The translations under genes were made by a program, and so were the position numbers. The notes under the pieces were generated by a model that was given only the letters and a program-made list of their open reading frames with translations, did not search any database and was not told where the DNA came from. From NCBI GenBank assembly GCA_973895155.1, contig OZ316896.1:21328001-21392000 (forward strand): a DNA stretch of 64,000 nt. The letters run 5' to 3'. The stretch is from Marsupella aquatica (taxonomy: Eukaryota > Marchantiophyta). Positions 58,901-64,000 of the stretch are shown piece by piece (position 1 is the first letter of the stretch; the number at the start of each line of letters is the position of its first letter).

Positions 58901-60482
58901 CTACAACTTGAACGAAACGTTGAGAAAGAAAGGGAGAAAGTCCTTCCGGGAAAAGAGTGACCTTGCTACTGTCATTACCTCTACTCCATATTATAAAGAG
59001 AGATTGGAGGTTAGGCGGTTGAGACTTATCAAGAAATGGCTCAAAACGAGAAGTGTTCTGGTTGTCAGCTACAATTTGTTCGCCTGCCTGGTTTTGGCTG
59101 GTCTTAATGATGAGACTACAGGATCCGTGAAACAACAGCTATGTGAGGCACTACTGGACGGACCTGAGCTGCTGATTCTGGACGAAGGCCACTTCCCTCG
59201 AACTAAACGTACTAAAATCTCGCAAGCTCTGATGAGAGTTCGCACTAATCGTAAAATTCTGCTATCTGGTACTTTGTTCCAAAACAACTTCAAGGAGCTA
59301 TTCAACATCATGAAGTTGGCCCGACACAATTTCATGTCGTTGTGTCCTGAATTTGCTACGCGCTTGAAAAAGGTGAATCCAAGAAAGGAGCCATCATCAG
59401 ACCAGGACAACCATTTTGCTGGTAGAGCTTACAATGAGCTGAACCTCGCCGTCAGAGAGTGTGAGGAGCAGATGTTCATGGACGACATCGGCTACATACT
59501 GGAGGAGTTCGTTGAGGGAGCTGAAAACTTTGACGAAATCAATTTGGCACTGAGGAAGTTGAGAGCACTCACAGGGCCAATTGTGAATTGGTACACAGGG
59601 CAGATTCTGGAGTCACTTCCGGGTCTTCATGAGTTCGTTGTGTACCTGAATCTGACCGCCCATCAGCATAAGTTGCTCTCCCGTCTGAAGTGCAAAAGCA
59701 GTTTTGAAGAGAAGACAAGGCTTGCTGAGGTTTGCATTCATCCAGAATTGCTGAAGTATGCAGAGGATCTCGAGCTCGCTTCCACAGCTGGTGACAATAA
59801 TGCTTTCAATGCGCAGCATGATCCTTCCGAGGGTGTGAAGACAGATTTCGTCTTGAAATTACTCCGCCTTTGCCGAATTACAGGCGAAAGGTTACTCGTT
59901 TTCTGCCAGACTCTTTCTCCTCTGACTCTAATCGAAAGCATGCTCGCCAACGAGCTGGGCTGGTCAATGGGAAAGGAAGTCCTACGTCTGGATGGCACTA
60001 TGCAATCGGACGAGAGACAAAGTACGATAGAGCTATTCAACGATGGGAGTAGTCAGGCTCGCGTCATGATGGCATCGATTACCGCTTGCAAAGAGGGCAT
60101 TTCTTTGGTCGGAGCATCCCGTGTGGTCATTCTGGACGTGCTGTACAATCCCTCTGTGGTCCGGCAAGCTGTGAGCAGAGCTTTTCGCATTGGACAGAAG
60201 AAAAAGGTTTATGTATATCGTTTGGTAGCCGCGCACACAAAGGAGGAGAGAATTTTTCAAGCCGCTGTGCAGAAGGATTGGCTCTCGACGGTCCTCATGA
60301 ATCCTTCGTTGAGGATGTCTGGTGGGAACAGGTATCGCGCAGAGAAAATTTTACAGTTGGATGCAGCTCCTGAAGACAGGATTCTACAGAAAATGCTGCA
60401 TACTGACGGAGGCACTAGAATCGATAGAGTCTGTCGTTACCAATGCGATTTTTGCACTAAACAAATCTCCAATTCGGTTTAA
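55935..60482 (+). CDS. CLASSY/DRD1-like SNF2 chromatin remodeller (RNA-directed DNA methylation)
   Basis: Plant-specific SNF2 ATPase of the DRD1/CLSY family, nuclear proteins that recruit Pol IV or act with Pol V. Exons are 55935-57008, 57835-57978 and 58497-60482, all phase 0, giving 1067 residues. The N-terminus is acidic with three SIM-like motifs (145-192). DLFQEMALALDKRW (345-358) is the family block before the zinc knuckle C376-x-H378 ... C390-x-x-C393. The ATPase follows: LHTHQKEG, Walker A GTGKS 492-496, DEGH 635-638 (the family's DEGH), SGTLFQNN 663-670, SITACKEGISL and SRAFRIGQ 966-973. All helicase motifs are intact, so it should be active. In-frame sequence extends upstream to about 55882, so the true start may lie in an earlier exon. 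Arabidopsis CLSY1 is 1256 and DRD1 888 residues. CLSY versus DRD1 orthology is unresolved. Confidence 0.92.
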
Positions 60483-62048
60483 GGATCTAGAGGACAAAAT
60501 TGCATAAAAAACGGTACAGTTGGTAACACCTCCAAAAATGGATGCCCGAAAAAGGTTGACGCTCAAAAGAACAACCACACAAGGTGGCCTGCCGTATTAT
60601 TCAAGTTCTGGTAAGGGACACTTTTCAGGGGCTGGCGGCATACAGACCTTTTCTTAGTGCAGGATTAGATGTTGGGAATTTCGAGAGGCGCGATAAATTG
60701 GGCCAAGCACGAAAGATGGGTGGCTCGATCCTCTCTTTCGAAGGCCCCATCGGGAGCACAGTTTTTAAGATACAAAGTTCATTCTCAGGGTCAAAGCCGG
60801 GTTTGCTCCTTTTCTCACAAGGAGAGGCCTGTTTTCCGGATTAAAAAACCAATCTCACAAAGAGAATTAAAGGATCTCCACTCTGTTCTATAGCAGGTAT
60901 TCAACATTTTGTTGTAGATCCTTAGACGTACACATCCCGCTCCTTGGCATGGAGGACAGTACGCTAGTTATTGCTGAGTGAGAGGACTCAGGGTAGTGCC
61001 GGTGATGATAAATTAAACGAGTCCTTTGATCATTGGACTGAGAAGTAATCTGTTGCGTGAGGGACCTTTGAATGATCTTTCCGTATACTAGGCAGCACAT
61101 ATCCAAATTGTGTTTGCTATGAAATCTCTTTCCAGGTGAGTTGGGTGGCCTATGAACTGGTATCTGGATTGATGAAGAAAGGTGCCGGTGATTTCACCAT
61201 CAATACCACATTACTTAGTCTCAGGGCAAGAGTGTTATCGTGGGGGATGAGGAGACCAGTTTTAAAGAAAGGAATACTTTCCTTTGAAATCCCGAGAGGG
61301 ACGGTAGTGCACATCATCTTCAGTGGGACGGGCAGTAATTTGTACAGCTTGAGGATCATGTACTGTACTGAGCTGAAGGCATCATAAATTCATAGACCAT
61401 GCAAACATGCTGTTGGGTGTACGCGCAGGTCAAGCTCGAAGCTGTGTTTCCAATGACAATAAGAACATATATAAGTGCATTTCTGAGATTCGACGAGCTC
61501 ACCGAATTAGCAATAATTGTCATTGTCCGAGAGGGCGACGTTGGATGACGATCAGCTGCATCGTGTGACTTGTGTTTACTGCAGAAGCAGAGTCAAAATC
61601 ATTCTAAGTAAAGGTGACGATGATTCCCAATTACTTTCCGGTGCTCATTTCGCAACAAACTACGAAACAGATTGACCTAAGTGCTCAATTTGCATGGTGG
61701 TGAAGGTGGTCCTCTAAACAGCGCTGATGGGCGGCAGATTGACGGCCATATTTCTCCCAGCCTCCAGTACTTCCAGGTACTACCCATTTCCAACCGCGCG
61801 GCCATGCAAATGGTGAACGCATCGGCAGTAATATCACCCGCAACAACGCCAATGGTGAAGTTTAGTCGAAACACTACTGTACTCGACCCAAAGTAGCTAA
61901 CCTACTTTTTCCTCTTCGTTCTGGAGTCTCAGATTTCAAAGGCCTGTGTGTGCGGTCCATTTCCTACTTAGCACAAGGATCATTGTATTCTATTAAGCAG
62001 ATATGCCGCACTGTTATCATACTTTTAGATAAATATCAACATTCTCGA
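60483..62048 (+). other. Unresolved region with three protein-like ORFs
   Basis: After the SNF2 stop, plus-strand frames look protein-like but are not recognised. 60669-60893 includes HKERPVFRIKKPISQRELKD. 61139-61387 opens right after an acceptor-like CTTTCCAG and includes KKGILSFEIPRGTVVHIIF. 61681-61896 includes GGPLNSADGRQIDGHISPSL and ends VKFSRNTTVLDPK. An overlapping frame at 60584-60844 contains GGSILSFEGPIGSTVFKI, which weakly echoes the second. They could be exons of a small unknown gene or fragments of a duplicated one. No consistent splice model was found. Confidence 0.25.
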
Positions 62049-63964
62049 TCAGGGTATAGCGGCGAGTTGCTGGATGTTAACAGGGCTGATTGCTGAGGTA
62101 GGACCTGAGAACAAGGCTGATGCAAGCTGCACGTTCACGGCATCTGTCGGGTGAAAGGGATCCCAGAATAGGTATGTGCTCCTCTGTGAACATGGATTGA
62201 TACCAGTAATGCAAGGGATTTGTCCATTCCATAGGCCCAATCCACAACACCCAGTGTTTACATTGACAAGACCTGAAATGCAAATCTTAGATCATTCAGT
62301 CTGATCATCTCGCTGTACTGATTGCAAAATACATGATCTGATTCAAATGAGCTCTAGACTATCTAGCTCCTTCATCGCCAGGCCTTTTCAAAATAATGTG
62401 TCAAATTCCCAGCCTGGCGTATGTAAGCTCTCAATGAACACAGAAAGGACATCATCGAATTACAATCAATGAGGAAAAACTGTTGCCTCGTCTATTGAAG
62501 AACGTACTACTGCCACACTTCAAACAACAGAAACCCTGCCTCAGCACACTAACATCATAATATTTTCTACACTTTCTTCTAGACAGTTTGGCTCAGTACT
62601 TGATCGCATGATGGTATACAAAGGCAAGGTAAGGCATACCAATGGCTCCAAGCGATTAGGACGAAACTATACGATCATTCAAGCTTGCAGAAGTTCATCT
62701 CATCTTACCATAATTGGCGGGGTGTAATACTTTGTCATGAATCAGATCGAAGGCATTGCCATGGACGAAGATGGACGTTGGCAGCTGCACAGTAAGCGTA
62801 TTCAGCATGACGCCCAGTGCCCTGTTGAAGCCGCGTACGTAACCATTGATGAAGTCAACGCAGAGTCCATCTCGGACATTGTTCTGGGCAAGCTGTGATG
62901 GTATGCACCCCAGTGGGCCCAGATTGACTACGGAGAACTTTCGAGCTCCCAAGTTGTAAAGTAGCTGGTGGAGAACAGTTCCGGAACATATACAATAAGC
63001 TCTTTCCCAACAGCTACAGTATTTCATTCAGAGGCTCCAACCTCTCCACATTGTAACTCATTATGATGATCACTTCGAGATGAACTGAGCCCATCCTAGA
63101 CAGGTACAGTAGACAGGCAACTAGGAGGTACAGAGTATTGATAACCCACTCAGGTTCTTACCGTGAGTTGTCTGGAAAACTCAGCTATCAAGTAGTCTTC
63201 GTACAGCTGAGGTGTGTACCGCGGGCGTGTCGGGGAGTCAGGGAGCAGGTAGTTGTTGATGTAATCGTTGCTCCCCAGTACAATGAAGTAGAGGGACTTT
63301 TGAAATACTTGCGTGGCATCACTAGGAGTCAGCAACTGCCGAAACTCCGACTGAGTGTTTTGGAAAAACTCCAGCTGTTTGTTCATCGATATGCGACCAA
63401 TCTGCATAACCGAATTTGGAGAGTGTGGGTGTTGAAATCCTTTCTCATCACGCGGAGTTTATAGATTAAGTAATTATCCTTACGTACATCAACAAGTTGG
63501 AGAGAAGTCAACTGAAGCAGATAAACGAGAGACTCAATGAATTGGTGAATGTACGTTCTTATCCAGTTACTACGCTGCACAAAATGTCGATCTGGTGGCA
63601 AAAACGCCGTATCATCAAACTTAGAAAACGATTGAATGCGAGAGATAGGAAAGTGAACAAAGTTCTCAAGTAGATTCCTGGACTAAGATAGAAGTAAGGG
63701 TTTAATCCCTTACCTTGAGGTTCAACAACTGCGCAGGATATATTACATAACACGTCAAGCATTATTTGAAATGACATCTACTCATAATTATTGCAAGACA
63801 GTCAGAATGTGCTGAAAATAATGATTACAGACGCACATAGTTTGCTCCTGTACTGTCGAGAATCCCGCCCGCTGCTGAGGCATAGTTGACCCCTTGTAGG
63901 ATGGCTGGCCCTTGAGTTGATGGTGCCAAGTAAGCCGGCAGAAAAGGCAGCTTCATCAGTTGAC
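62049..63964 (-). CDS. GDSL esterase/lipase, 5'-partial
   Basis: Plant GDSL/SGNH hydrolase, typically a secreted esterase or acyltransferase acting on lipids or cutin. Four exons join in phase on the minus strand: 63964-63837, 63401-63162, 62964-62709 and 62272-62049, ending in TGA, about 282 residues. Conserved blocks are LPFLPAYLAPSTQGPAILQG, VNYASAAGGILDSTGANY, YFIVLGSNDYINNYLL (block III, with the oxyanion Asn), LYNLGARKFSVVNLGPLGC and YLFWDPFHPTDAVN (block V, with catalytic Asp and His). The exon with the signal peptide and the nucleophile block (GDS) lies beyond 64000. A two-base split codon at 63964 confirms an upstream exon. Nothing suggests decay. It is convergent with the SNF2 gene. 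Substrate cannot be deduced. Confidence 0.93.
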
Positions 63965-64000
63965 CTGGTAACAAGAAAGGGACTCAGCACCTTAGAATCG
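63965..64000 (-). other. Intron of the GDSL gene at the window edge
   Basis: On the minus strand CTTTCTTGTTACCAG precedes the first visible GDSL exon and is a good 3' splice site. Confidence 0.6.

Overview
The window is nuclear DNA of a land plant. Four of the five recognisable protein families point that way: a CLASSY/DRD1-type SNF2 protein (a plant-specific branch), a BAT1-like amino-acid permease, a plant GDSL lipase and a plant group-C Raf-like kinase. Coding exons are joined by ordinary GT-AG introns of about 100-830 bp. The permease and the kinase are each one uninterrupted reading frame, leaders are long and CT/GA-rich, and the spaces between genes are filled with short non-autonomous repeats and minisatellites. 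I lean towards a non-seed plant, perhaps a bryophyte, but this is inference and the sequence does not name a species.

Layout. 0.7-3.4 kb (+): eight 3' exons of CLP1, the RNA 5'-kinase of pre-mRNA cleavage factor II; its N-terminal exon(s) are not visible. 5.6-7.2 kb (-): BAT1/GABA-permease-like amino-acid transporter. 7.2-18.9 kb: repeat-rich DNA with two members of a Mutator-like family (one with a perfect 9-bp target duplication), AT-rich dispersed repeats and MITEs. 18.95-20.18 kb (-): unrecognised secreted or membrane-anchored proline-rich protein. 20.2-34.2 kb: minisatellites, a nested repeat insertion at 25.4-26.8 kb, several small protein-like ORFs I cannot name, and a possible decayed phosphodiesterase. 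34.2-35.4 kb (-): ATN1-like (Raf-like group C) kinase with a long CT/GA-rich leader. 37-51 kb: repeats, including a third Mutator-like element with 9-bp TSDs, two adjacent minisatellites at 42-43 kb, an array at 47.7-48.2 kb and a tRNA-derived SINE candidate. 50.6-52.2 kb: a MITE whose right end has grown into a tandem array, followed directly by four GA-rich units of about 170 bp. 52-60.5 kb (+): CLASSY/DRD1-like SNF2 gene with candidate upstream exons. 62.0-64 kb (-): 3' exons of a GDSL esterase/lipase that runs off the right edge.

The genes are separately transcribed, and I see no operon or pathway cluster. The most interesting stretch is 50.6-60.5 kb. There a gene of the family that directs RNA polymerase IV and RNA-directed DNA methylation lies downstream of TE-derived tandem repeats, carries three SUMO-interaction-like motifs in its N-terminus, and has two phase-matched duplicate exon candidates in its 5' region.
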